Shown here: positions 11,018-22,244 of the stretch, in pieces | Layout: each line of letters starts with the position of its first letter | Numbering within the stretch: the stretch's first letter is position 1 | Source: Owenia fusiformis | Taxonomy: Eukaryota; Annelida; Polychaeta; Sabellida; Oweniidae | Length of the DNA: 64,000 nucleotides | Reading direction: 5' to 3' | NCBI GenBank assembly: GCA_903813345.2 | Contig: CAIIXF020000047.1 | Coordinates: 62,001-126,000 of the forward strand | Program-made: the position numbers and the translations under genes | The notes under the pieces: generated by a model | Database searches by the model: none | The model's input: the letters and a program-made list of their open reading frames with translations, nothing else | Told to the model about the DNA's origin: nothing

Positions 11018-11916
11018 TAGCATAAATTTTGAAAGTCATCTTGGATTAGCTAGTATAGATCTCTCCATGAACTCCTTAAAATTATTAAAATTCATAAAAG
11101 TGCAAAAACATAACATAACGTACCGACGCCGAGTGGTCAAAGAGGTCGGAAAATAACACGCCATGGTCACATATTAATCACCATAACACTTTCATAAAAT
11201 AAAATAGCATTCAACGAAAAAATCACTTTTACCTGTTTATCTGTACTAGGGATACAGGAGCATGTTCGTTGAATTTCAGTTACAGGGACAACATACACTG
11301 TGAGTTGACAACGTACATTTCTGATTTTTTAAATTATACCAAATGCATTAATATTTATTAAATCTTCACCCGTCTTAAACTGTGTAGTTTAGAGAAACAC
11401 ATTCTCATAAAAATATTCGACACTCTGAGACGTCAGTGGAGAAAATTATCAAAGGAAATGTGTAAAAAACAACATTTTTCCAACCGAACAATTGTATGGG
11501 TAGACTTACAACGAAAAAAACCGAGCACTGCTCGAAGATCTTTTAACGTAATTAGAAAAATAAATGTCTTTGAAATCGAATACACGCGAAATCAAACATG
11601 AAATGCTTTATGTATTCCTCAAATTTATTTTTGAAAACCTGCATCAAACCTACATCATAGTCTTTGCTTAAAATCAGTTAATAATGACATAGTACATCAA
11701 AAGTGTACTACGGTATATTTTGTCACTGTCGCGTGACTGTACCTTGTCGATGGTAAGGCGTGTATAATAGAGATCACAGTTTACCATATAAATATGTTTG
11801 AACGTATTTTGCATTAGTAGATAAAAAGATGGCAGAGTTTATCAAAATGCCAATCCATATATATCCTATGAGCAAGTTCACACATAGCGACATCTTTGTT
11901 GAGTCATATTATTTTT

Positions 11917-12034
11917 TTATTTTTCTGGATAAACAATTTTATCTTCAAGTCCCAACTGCCTGAGTACTTCCGTTACAGTGGTACCCCGCATACCAAGAAG
12001 ATCGGGATCTTGTGGATGGAAGTTCAGTAGAAAT
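11917..12034 (-). CDS. Spare copy of MIF-like exon 3 (copy A of the tandem duplication)
   Basis: Identical to exon 3 at 15,366-15,483, including the acceptor (CAG just above 12,034) and the TAA stop at 11,917-11,919. It encodes R(1/3)-FLLNFHPQDPDLLGMRG... to the end. It has no exon 1 or exon 2 of its own between it and copy B, so it can only be used as an alternative terminal exon of the upstream gene. Splicing exon 2 to it would give exactly the same protein with a different 3' end position. Otherwise it is a silent by-product of the duplication or of an assembly error. Confidence 0.6.
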
Positions 12035-13428
12035 CTGAAAAAAGAATTTTCAATTAGTGAATTTGAAACATAGGATCAAATCTTATGTTAGGGGTCATGT
12101 GAAAAAGTCACTCCACCTCGGTGGAAACCGAACCCCGAACCTCCCCATTACATGTCAGATGTTCTACCACTTTATATCGCTTCTTTAAAAATAAGATAGC
12201 TCCATAGTCGTTGAATTTATGGACCAAGGGATAACTATTCATATTGCGTTCAACTTCATTTACCTTTGCAATCAAATTATGTCTTCTAAGAATTGAAGTT
12301 GCCATTGTGCAGTTATCATTTCATACTCTAACTTTTGCGATAGTATAGTCCAATTCATCTTATCTTCCTTTAGGGTCATTACTCATTAAGATCAAAACAA
12401 CTAGCAATCAAATTGTGAATCGTTGGCAGTGGATAGAAATTGATGCATGGTTGTACGTTGTACCGATTATACTTTAATTAATTCGGTCCTCACCTAGCGC
12501 TAAAGTTACAATTTCTTTTGACTGTGAGCTAGTTAGGTCCAATGAAAACTTTCCAGGTTGACCTACTCAATTCATTCCAACCGGCAAATTTGTCACTGTA
12601 CCTGAAACACATTGCACATCTTTGTTTAAATATTGCATACTTCCTGTAATTTTGTCCGACTCCTGACAGTCTGATGAATCCTTAAGCGATATAACAAAAC
12701 AGAATATAACGCCTAACCATCGACAAGGTACAGTCACGTGACAGTGACAAAATATGCAGTAGTACACTTTTGATGTACTATGTCATTTCCGCCATTTTAT
12801 ATCGCCATTTTCTAGAATGAGGAAGCGAGGTAAGAACTAGCATTGATTTGATCAATATTGTGTCAGTTCATCATCAGGCAGTTGTTGCATTCGATTTGTA
12901 ATTAAGTTGCAAATATGCATATCTACTTCAAATGATCCTCAGCAACTTCAATATCTTGTTATAGATCTACCCAGTACGTCAGGGATCTCTAAATCTTGAC
13001 TGAATTTCGCAAAATTCTCTCTAATTTTTGTTTTGCTATGCAAATAACAGCCAAACTACGACTAACACAACTTAAGATAAGTATACAAATATACATTCCA
13101 GAGTTAATTTCAAAACCGCTTTTTACTTTGGATGCTACTACGAAAAACAGATAATGTATGTTGTCAACTCGAATGTATGTTGTCACATTGGCCTTACAGA
13201 TCTCAATTCACAGTTAATTTTACAGTAAATGAAATGCTATAATGTACGTGCAATAGAAGGAACATATTTGATAATAAAGTAATAGTAATGATAGGCATAT
13301 CAGATATATATACTCTAATAATTTGTCCGTTAATCCATAAAATTGTCATTGATATGATTCAATGTTACTAATTCTTTTTTCGTGTTCCATAACCTGGCTT
13401 TTGAACTTCTGCACTTTCCAGATATATA

Positions 13429-14466
13429 GAGTGCCCCAAAGTATGCCTCCCCCCTAGGCAGACATATACCAATGTCTCCATAGTACGTGTCATACATCAA
13501 TTTTAAGCTTATCCAAAGTTACATTGATTTGCCAAATATGATGGTTCAAATGGGAAAAAGTAACAGGCATTTCAAAAATTAGCGTTTTGCAAAAAAAGTT
13601 CATTTCGGTATCCTGGAAACAGCCCTGACCTGAATGTGACAGAAAATATGGATGCTATTCTCGAAGATAGGATGGATATTGAGTTCTAAAAAGATGACGT
13701 TTAGGGTAGATACTCCAAGGAAACTCTTCTTATGCCTTAAAAGGGTTTTATGATGATTACAAAACGCCATATCCCTATTTGAAGTCTGTTTAAGGTCATA
13801 TATGGAAAGTATTGCTGCTGTTAACATGGCGGCTAAGGAGACACACCAACTATTGTTCACTAGAGGCAATCTGCGCGAGATTCCATTTTTTGATTCGATT
13901 TTTAGGGCATGCGCAATAAATCCAGCAATTTAATTGGTTCAAATTATTATAACGCATGCGCAATTAATAACATATAGGAACATTTAATTTGAGATAGATG
14001 TCACTTACGTTCATTTTTACACAGCAGTCCCTACCCATGATGCACCATATAGTGCGGGAATATTTTTGTTTATTGTCAAAACAAAAAGTATGCACCCAAA
14101 ACAAATGTAATGACATCATATCAACCTGCCCCGGATTTGTAGACGTATGTTGTACAAACTTTAACCGAACCGATGGCAGAAAAGCACTTTGAATCATGGG
14201 AATGAAGTACTTCCTTTAATGAAAAACCGAACCAAGTAAAAACCGAATCTCGCGCAGATTGCCCCGACTCCTATTGTTTTGGTGTAAAACTGACTTTAAT
14301 TTTGCCCAAACACTAACTTTTGAAATTCCTGTAACTTTTTTCCATTTGTGAGTTGAACCATGAAACTCGGCAAATTAATGTAACTTTGGATGAGCTTTAA
14401 AATGATACATGACACATACTATGGAGACATTGGTATATGTCTGCCCAGGGGGCCCATAACACCCTG
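13429..14466. mobile_element. Middle nested element II, copy B
   Basis: Counterpart of 9,980-11,017. The one substitution noticed between the tandem copies falls in its right arm (near 14,342). Confidence 0.75.
13858..14270. mobile_element. Inner nested element III, copy B
   Basis: Counterpart of 10,409-10,821, with the same flanking CTATTGTT repeats at 13,850-13,857 and 14,271-14,278. Confidence 0.75.
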
Positions 14467-15365
14467 TAGCATAAATTTTGAAAGTCATCTTGGATTAGCT
14501 AGTATAGATCTCTCCATGAACTCCTTAAAATTATTAAAATTCATAAAAGTGCAAAAACATAACATAACGTACCGACGCCGAGTGGTCAAAGAGGTCGGAA
14601 AATAACACGCCATGGTCACATATTAATCACCATAACACTTTCATAAAATAAAATAGCATTCAACGAAAAAATCACTTTTACCTGTTTATCTGTACTAGGG
14701 ATACAGGAGCATGTTCGTTGAATTTCAGTTACAGGGACAACATACACTGTGAGTTGACAACGTACATTTCTGATTTTTTAAATTATACCAAATGCATTAA
14801 TATTTATTAAATCTTCACCCGTCTTAAACTGTGTAGTTTAGAGAAACACATTCTCATAAAAATATTCGACACTCTGAGACGTCAGTGGAGAAAATTATCA
14901 AAGGAAATGTGTAAAAAACAACATTTTTCCAACCGAACAATTGTATGGGTAGACTTACAACGAAAAAAACCGAGCACTGCTCGAAGATCTTTTAACGTAA
15001 TTAGAAAAATAAATGTCTTTGAAATCGAATACACGCGAAATCAAACATGAAATGCTTTATGTATTCCTCAAATTTATTTTTGAAAACCTGCATCAAACCT
15101 ACATCATAGTCTTTGCTTAAAATCAGTTAATAATGACATAGTACATCAAAAGTGTACTACGGTATATTTTGTCACTGTCGCGTGACTGTACCTTGTCGAT
15201 GGTAAGGCGTGTATAATAGAGATCACAGTTTACCATATAAATATGTTTGAACGTATTTTGCATTAGTAGATAAAAAGATGGCAGAGTTTATCAAAATGCC
15301 AATCCATATATATCCTATGAGCAAGTTCACACATAGCGACATCTTTGTTGAGTCATATTATTTTT

Positions 15366-17063
15366 TTATTTTTCTGGATAAACAATTTTATCTTCAAGTC
15401 CCAACTGCCTGAGTACTTCCGTTACAGTGGTACCCCGCATACCAAGAAGATCGGGATCTTGTGGATGGAAGTTCAGTAGAAATCTGAAAAAAGAATTTTC
15501 AATTAGTGAATTTGAAACATAGGATCAAATCTTATGTTAGGGGTCATGTGAAAAAGTCACTCCACCTCGGTGGAAACCGAACCCCGAACCTCCCCATTAC
15601 ATGTCAGATGTTCTACCACTTTATATCGCTTCTTTAAAAATAAGATAGCTCCATAGTCGTTGAATTTATGGACCAAGGGATAACTATTCATATTGCGTTC
15701 AACTTCATTTACCTTTGCAATCAAATTATGTCTTCTAAGAATTGAAGTTGCCATTGTGCAGTTATCATTTCATACTCTAACTTTTGCGATAGTATAGTCC
15801 AATTCATCTTATCTTCCTTTAGGGTCATTACTCATTAAGATCAAAACAACTAGCAATCAAATTGTGAATCGTTGGCAGTGGATAGAAATTGATGCATGGT
15901 TGTACGTTGTACCGATTATACTTTAATTAATTCGGTCCTCACCTAGCGCTAAAGTTACAATTTCTTTTGACTGTGAGCTAGTTAGGTCCAATGAAAACTT
16001 TCCAGGTTGACCTACTCAATTCATTCCAACCGGCAAATTTGTCACTGTACCTGAAACATTTTTACATCATAACATCTCGTTGATCATTACGTGTACCTAC
16101 CTAACAGGATCTTGCGCTGATGGGATGGCGCCCTGTACATATTCTAGAAGGGCCTTGAGTGTTTTGGTACATCAGCCTTCTTGATGCTTACCTAACCATA
16201 TCCAGGAATAAGTAGGGAGCGTCCCCACTCTCTCCGCTAACTATGATACGTAAATAACAATTAACCTACCTATCAGGATCTTGCGCTGATGGGATGGCGC
16301 CCTGTACATATTCTAGAAGGGCTTTGGAGTGTTTTGGTACATCAGCCTTCTTGATCCCTACTCCAACCATATCCAAGAATAGGTAGGGAGCGTCCCCAAT
16401 CTCTCCACCAACCATGATACGTAAATCTGTATGAACCTCAACAGCTATCTTGATATCAGATAACATAAATACTAACAAATTGAATTATTTAAAATACACT
16501 TCCCAATAAACACTGCCACCTTTTGTTACATCGAAGAGGGTGGGATATATTTGATAGATTGATGATGTCATTGGTTGTAGGTAGCCATCTACATGTATCA
16601 TAGTTTCTATGATGCACCAAAAGGTGACAGGGTTTATTGGAAAGGTATATTAGGCCGACTGTCTTTATTTCACATTGCAATACAATCGCATTGACATTTT
16701 TGGGTTCAACTTCAGCAACAAGAGCTGTCTCAGTGCTTAAATGTCAAACATCTTTTCATGAAATCTCACCGGGGCTAGCTTTTGCTTCGAGTGAATACAG
16801 AATAACTAAAGAGTGTAACTGGTCGCCATGCGAAACAAAATCCCATCTCTGATATGACGCATAAATACAACCCCTCAATCAACCAATACCATAAAACAAA
16901 TAACATAATGACTATTGATACAGTTCATAATAAATACTTAAGAAATATTCACCCGTTCAATGCCATAACCAAAGCATTTGGCCAGCGTTTCAGAAAGTCC
17001 CTTTAAGAATTCCGAAGTCACCTCTTCTCTCTGTAACGATGTTCTTAGTACCGAGTATGGCAT
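15366..17063 (-). CDS. Macrophage migration inhibitory factor (MIF/DDT)-like tautomerase, three exons
   Basis: Exons: 16,953-17,063 (37 codons, phase 0), 16,270-16,448 (59 codons + AG, phase 2), 15,366-15,483 (to TAA). Predicted product 135 residues. Donors GTGAAT and GTAGGT and acceptors CAAG and CAG are present. Exon 1 begins MPYSVLRTSL, keeping the Pro that becomes the catalytic N-terminus after Met removal in this family. Exon 2 carries IAVEVHTDLRIMVGG, equivalent to the family IAV-H-V-x-x-x-x-MxFGG strand, and ends PSAQDPD(R), matching the SPDR end of vertebrate MIF exon 2. Exon 3 continues FLLNFHPQD, matching VYINYYD. Both intron positions and phases equal those of vertebrate MIF. The CxxC motif of vertebrate MIF is absent (YLFL at that place), and the C-terminus extends about 20 residues beyond the usual 115-118. 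Likely a small secreted or cytosolic trimeric tautomerase/cytokine-like protein. Activity is inferred only. An AATAAA overlaps the stop codon. Confidence 0.85.
16101..16255 (-). pseudogene. Decayed partial copy of MIF-like exon 2
   Basis: A local tandem duplication, offset 169 bp, copies the last ~155 bases of exon 2 into intron 2, including its donor (GTTAG then GTAGGT). It has substitutions and a lost base. In the exon-2 frame it reads ...GDAPYLFLDMVR then TAA. If spliced in, it would truncate the protein. It sits between the true exon 2 and the tandem-duplicated exon 3. Confidence 0.85.
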
Positions 17064-17200
17064 TTTGATATCTGAAGGTGTTAATGAAGAATATGTTTGA
17101 TTGTTAGTTTTGTTGTATATTGATTTTATGAGTGCGTATTGGTCAATATCAGAAGGTAACGAGCGTTACATTCTCTTTCAAAATGGCGGACGGTAAGTAT
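17064..17200 (-). promoter_or_regulatory. 5' flank of the MIF-like gene with a YY1-like motif
   Basis: About 117 bp before the MIF-like ATG lies CAAAATGGCGGAC (near 17,180, plus strand), close to the AAnATGGCGGC consensus of YY1, which is common at animal promoters close to the start site. No TATA box is evident. The motif and ~25 flanking bases recur inverted in the 155-bp tandem repeat at 18,687. The promoter call is inference. Confidence 0.35.
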
Positions 17201-17572
17201 CAATTTAGATATCTTTAGTTTTCCCTGAACATTTGGGTTTGACATTTCTGTCATGGCAAGCTTGTATATCATGCAAACGCTGTAATTTTCCGATATCACG
17301 CGCGAACGCCAGAGTCGAAATGAGATCTTCTAGAGTTTCCTGGTTCGCCAATGACACTGTTACCAACACAGTCACTCGTTTTCAGTGATATCCGAACGTT
17401 ATTGGAATTTCTAATAGAGCCTTAAATATCCTATTTCAGATAGCAATGCAGGCCATTATTCCGTGATTGTGAAATTCCTTGCAATCTGATGTGTCAATGT
17501 GACTTTAATATATCCTGATTTACATGCACTTTCCACTTAGCGTTGGATACAGAGTGAAAATGAGCGTTGGAA

Positions 17573-18012
17573 TACTGAACAAATATTTCACTCTATTGAG
17601 GTGAATACCTGTACATCTTTCACAAGTGATATTCCACGAATTAAATTATTTACACTGAACGAAAACAAATTCTTTAAAAATTCCCGGGAGCGTGGGATAT
17701 CGCTAGATATCTCACGGTTGTCTTATCTGATTAGCATTGGCATTGAATATCGCCAGATATCCCACGACATGTGACCCGGTTTTGACCAATCATACTGTCG
17801 CTAGCTAGATAGTGATATAATAATTGATAATAATATTAGGGATGTTTAGCTAGACAGTGATATAATAAAACAAATATTTCACTCTATTTTCGGTGAATAC
17901 CTGTAGCACTTTCACAAGGTGATATTCCACTTGCCCTTCGGGCTTCGTGGAATATCACTTGTGAAAGATGTACAGGTATTCACCTCAATAGAGTGAAATA
18001 TTTGTTCATTAT
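17573..18012. repeat. Foldback cluster built from a ~70-bp motif
   Basis: The motif CAAATATTTCACTCTATTGA ... GATATTCCACGAA occurs at about 17,579-17,640 and 17,870-17,935 and, inverted, at 17,945-18,012. The last two form a snapback of about 140 bp around a CCCTTCGGGC loop. Between them lie GTGGGATATCGCTAGATATC-type palindromes (17,690-17,775). Sequence around 17,455-17,520 is repeated around 18,007-18,065. Non-coding. Confidence 0.75.
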
Positions 18013-18424
18013 TCCATGATGGTGAAATTCCTTCCAATCTGATTGGTCCCTGTGACTTAAATATATCGTATTGTACGGTACGTTTGATTTCTGTCTTCTC
18101 CTCAATTTCATCAGCTGGAAGTGCGGTGTAGCGAAACGTTTTTCGACTTCCGTCATTACCATATTTGATATTTACTAGATCATGAAAACAATGTGCATGC
18201 TTCATATTTATTTCTTATAATTACAAATGCGTGTTTTTTATCCTAAAATTATAAATTGTGATGATCAAAGAATGATTTCCTGATCAAACAACAAGGCCGA
18301 ACATATTTTGAAGGAATATCGATCAAATATATCTATGAGGTGAGAAGTTTGATCTGTTTCTCCGGTCAAGCCAAAGAAAAGGACTTGATTTGGAGGAGTT
18401 TTATCTTAGTAATCATGGAATAAA

Positions 18425-18560
18425 AACGTTATTCAATGATATCTTGTAAAATACAGAAAATATTCTTCCTTTGAAAGTTTGTATTTTACCTTGCTAGCGC
18501 ATCGTGAAATACATTCGGGCGGAATATATTTTCTGTGTTTCACGCGATCGCGAATCATTG
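18425..18560. repeat. Imperfect hairpin (GAAATAC...GTATTTC family)
   Basis: AAATACAGAAAATATTC ... GAAAGTTTGTATTT ... GCTAGCGC ... GAAATACATTC ... ATATTTTCTGT makes an imperfect inverted repeat. Similar hairpins are at 39,415-39,570 and 47,285-47,425. A dispersed foldback family; no gene. Confidence 0.55.
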
Positions 18561-18686
18561 AATAACTTACAGTGCCCGTTTTCGACTCATGGTATATACA
18601 TAGTATACAGTTTCGATTGTGGCTTCTTTTATCACACTGCGAAGTTACTATGCAATTCAAGCTTGATATGGTCGAAATGTCTTTCC

Positions 18687-19150
18687 GTCTGCCATTTTGA
18701 AAGAGATAGTAACGGCCATTACTTTCTTCTGATATTGATTATGACTCGTGAGTCCAGTTGTGTTGACAATGAGGGTCATTTGTATTGTTATCATGCAAAA
18801 TAGGTTAATTAAGTACACTGATATCACTTACATACATCACTGTCTGCCATTTTGAAAGAGACAGTAACGGCCATTACTTCCTTCTGATATTGATTATGAC
18901 TCGTGAGTCCAGTTGTGTTGACAATGAGGGTCATTTGTATTGTTATCATGCAAAATAGGTTAATTAAGTACACTGATATCACTTACATACATCACTGTCT
19001 GCCATTTTGAAAGAGAGGGTAATGGCCATTACTTTCTTCTGATACTGACATTGACCAGTGAGTTCAGTTGTAAGTGTTCACCGTATGATGGTCCTTTGTA
19101 TTGTTATCATGGAAAGTAGGTCAACATGATAAAACTTACAAGTACACTGA
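18687..19150. repeat. 155-bp tandem repeat, three copies
   Basis: Copies start at 18,687, 18,842 and 18,997 (constant 155-bp step) with GTCTGCCATTTTGAAAGAGA. The first two are almost identical and the third has diverged. Each begins with a YY1-like GCCATTTTG motif followed by GTAACGGCCATTAC, which is an inverted version of sequence just upstream of the MIF-like gene. Confidence 0.9.
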
Positions 19151-19209
19151 TATCATTTACACATATCAATCGATCGTTTCAGGTATTTTTGGGGTTAACG
19201 TTACATCTA

Positions 19210-19550
19210 TTCACTCTTAAAAATTATTACTTGGATTTCCTTATATTGAGAAATTGTACTACTCATTTTAAGTCAAAAATTACTTAAATAATCTTGAACT
19301 ACTGAATAATTTTTAAGTAATTTTTAAGTAATTCATTTATGGTGAATTTACTAATGCAAGGAGAGAAATTGAAATACTTACTGTAGTAATTGTAATACTC
19401 ATTTACATAATTAAGCAATTAAAAAACTCAAAATGACAATATAAGTTAAACCTAAGTAAAATGAAGTAAAACTAAGTATTTAACTTTAAGTAATTTTTAT
19501 ACTTGGGAAATACTTGGGAAATACTCAAGTAATTCATTTTTAAGAGTGTT
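19210..19550. mobile_element. Miniature element with CACTCTTAAAAAT termini
   Basis: Starts CACTCTTAAAAAT (19,212) and ends with its inverse ATTTTTAAGAGTG (19,548). The inside is made of AAGTAATTTTTAAGT-like runs, so most of it is low-complexity and self-complementary. About 340 bp, non-coding, a MITE by structure. The superfamily is not assigned. Confidence 0.7.
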
Positions 19551-22244
19551 ATACATCGGCCCTTGAGAAATCAACATGCTAGTGACCAGAATAATGTTAC
19601 CAGTTAATACGTTGAAATGTTTCATTGTTATTCAAATCCATTGTACCTGCTCCTGCTTCCTGCTTCTGAATCTCCTTCCAAATCTACTTAGTGTGTTTCA
19701 TATTGTCTGTTTATGTTCGATAGAGCGTAGAAACGAAAATAAATTATTTTTGTTGATTAAGATCATTCGGATGTGTGATTTTATTATCTATTTGTATTAC
19801 TTAATTCATTAGTCTTGACCTTCCAATTTTATTTTTATTTGTAGGGTCAATATGGAACTACCTATAGTTTTATGCCCCACATTCTTTACTTGAATCAATT
19901 ATCGAAATTCGGTCGACTGTCTGCGAACAATCTAGAGCCCATTTCCGACAAAATAAAGTGGTAGGCTGTAGGTGTAGCTATAGGCTAATCCTATCCGTTT
20001 ACCATATGTAGGTCCCTGCAAAATTCTCAACATCCTAAGTTCCCGAGCTGCTTTTTCTAAGAGCCCTAAGGAGTTTGTTGTCCGGATGTCCGCCACAAAA
20101 AACATATACTGCATAGTGTTCCTACATACTGAATATGCCCTACATTGGGTTATGGTACATTTTTTCCGGAAACAGTGTATTTTACTTAGAACGTGAGGAT
20201 TTAGGCAAGGATGTATTGACTTTTATGGGGATCATATGCAGTATTAACAAAACACAGGGATAACATCATATTCCCGAGCCATCATATGTATTTATTTGGG
20301 TACAGTTTTTTCACCCTGTACCTTTTATACATGCCACATTACCTTTTTTGAAGCATTAGGCAGTGTTTTTATAACTTAAAGTGTCTCACATATTCGATCA
20401 AAATTTGCCATGCAAACATGTTAGTCTACTTTACTGCCCCCCCCCCTTGCTGTAACAAGGAACACAAAACACATTAAAACGTAAACATAAACCAATTAGT
20501 CACTTCACTATGAAAGTGGGGGGTGTTAGGAAATGTGTATTATGCCATAAGAAGTAGATTCTTTGTTTTGCGTCCTGGCAAAATCCAAATCATACAAGGG
20601 TACAAGGAAAACAAACACAAACTCAAGAAAAAACACAAACTTGTTTGTTGAGAAATGAATACATTTTAAGGGCATAAAAAGGGATGACATACCAATTTGC
20701 AGTGATCACAAACACATATCTATACATTTTATACAATATATTTACACATAGCTATTATTCAAGGGTAAAAAATTAGAAAATACACAATGTATGCCAAGTA
20801 ATCAATAACACTGTCAATTTTGGCGCATGTCAAATTATCCGCCATTTCATATGATTCTGATTGAACGAAGTTTGATGCTACTTTCAGAGCCTTGTGATTT
20901 CTATTTGAATGTGTTTGTTTTTTCTGACTTACTCAAAATCATGCAAGCAAGGGGACGCAAAACAAAGAATCTACTTTTTATGGCCTTAGCAGAATACGCT
21001 GTGTGCACAATATCAGTGGTCATTTACTGTGTCAACTTAGTAACCCTTGCATATCATGCTCACTCAAGTATTGAATAATTTTTTTATGATATAAATGTTT
21101 GTGGTTTATAAAAAATGTGATATATTTTAGTTAGAAATACATTAATTAATATATTCATTCAAACAGCACTAGAATGCGGGAAGAAAGAGCAATGGTGACA
21201 AAATGCAGACAGAATTTTCCGTAAGGGTTTCAAACATTTCTGGACACAATCATACATGTGTACTGTTATTTTTAGTGCTGTATTTATAGATATAATTTCA
21301 CTTATTAAAATCATATTTTCCAGCAATGACTTCAAATCCGGAACCACACCCCAGTGGTTTCAGTAACTTTCTGCACAAGGGGCAGATGTAAAAAACAAGA
21401 GGCGCCATTCAAATCAAACAATTTTACACTCACGGAAATGCAAATACGTGTCCATGGACAGAAAGTGGACAAATGAACAAGGGCATGGACAGGCTTTGTC
21501 AAAAATTATATAAAATTCTGATGTACATTATACATTAAAGACAATGTATCTGAAATACAATATTATTGTACAGTCAATCAAAGTTTTGAACTTTGAATAT
21601 GAATCCTTTTAAGAGGTGATTTAGAAAATATCCAAGATTTTACTTTTTTGCAGGTTTGTCATTTCCCCGTGTGATATTTGGTCAATTGGATTGACCACAA
21701 GACATGGGCTACACAAATGACACCTTGAACTGTGGAATGACTATGGCAACTTATATAGAATGTCATTTACCTTTTATGAGGTAACTTACCCTTACATAGG
21801 GTGCAGTTTACAAATTCAAATGCATCTGCTGAATTGAACACTTTAAATATAGAGTGCATCCTGTCTACATATATAATTTGCATCGAAATTTAAGGATACT
21901 GCTGACTTTACAGTCCCCATGTAGAGTTTGAAAACATCTTTTTTCATATATTTACTATTCATCATAATTTAACTAAAATGATCCAAGAGATTTTTGAAAA
22001 AAAAAGTTTTTGAAATGAAAGTTGTCAGCTTTTCATTTCTTAAATTCCAAATTTCTCGCCATTTTTCAAATAAAGTTGAACTTTTTTAATCATCAAATAT
22101 TTCACTATACAGTGCAAGAAAATATTATCTTTTTTACAACAATATAAAGATTGAACACAAGACCCACTATATCAATAATAATAAAATGTCATATCTGATG
22201 TGTCAATTCAATGTTTTAGCATATCGAAAATATTTTGCAACCTT
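19551..22244. other. Non-coding stretch, no gene supported
   Basis: AT-rich sequence. A poly-C run (9 C) occurs near 20,440. A minus-strand open frame at 19,932-20,114 is bounded by CAG and GTAAAC but has no recognised similarity. No element boundaries were found. Confidence 0.5.

Larger units (their letters stand above)
9255..11766. mobile_element. Outer nested element I, copy A (~83-bp TIRs)
   Basis: Left repeat 9,255-9,337 and right repeat 11,681-11,766 are inverted copies with a few mismatches (shared core CATCGACAAGGTACAGTCACG). TATA-like bases flank both outer ends, but a target duplication is not certain. Subterminal motifs containing GTTGTCAACTC recur in inverted order near 9,705-9,737 and 11,280-11,320. 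No transposase is recognisable, so this looks like a non-autonomous DNA transposon that has been enlarged by later insertions. Confidence 0.75.
9162..12609. repeat. Tandem segmental duplication, copy A (3,449-bp period)
   Basis: Matches 12,611-16,058 base for base over about 3.45 kb with a constant offset of 3,449. The only difference noticed is one T/C change (near 10,893 versus 14,342). The unit begins ATTGCACATCTTTG and ends GTACCTGAAACA. It contains three nested inverted-repeat elements and the last exon of the MIF-like gene. Confidence 0.95.
12704..15215. mobile_element. Outer nested element I, copy B
   Basis: Exact counterpart of 9,255-11,766 in the second duplication copy; TIRs at 12,704-12,786 and 15,130-15,215. 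Its right end is about 150 bp beyond the stop codon of the MIF-like gene, so it may overlap that gene's 3' UTR. Confidence 0.75.
12611..16058. repeat. Tandem segmental duplication, copy B
   Basis: Second copy of the unit at 9,162-12,609. This copy lies directly downstream (on the minus strand) of exon 2 of the MIF-like gene and supplies its expected exon 3. All small ORFs here have exact twins in copy A and are shadows. Confidence 0.95.

Noticed and set aside
17183-17192. ATGGCGGACG followed by GTAAGT, looking like a tiny first exon of a gene divergent from the MIF-like gene
   Set aside because: The motif matches a YY1-type site and lies in repeat sequence also found inverted at 18,687, 18,842 and 18,997. 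No second exon was found.
19932-20114. Minus-strand frame with CAG and GTAAAC at exon-like positions
   Set aside because: No recognised similarity and no partner exons. The splice-like bases are expected by chance in this much sequence.
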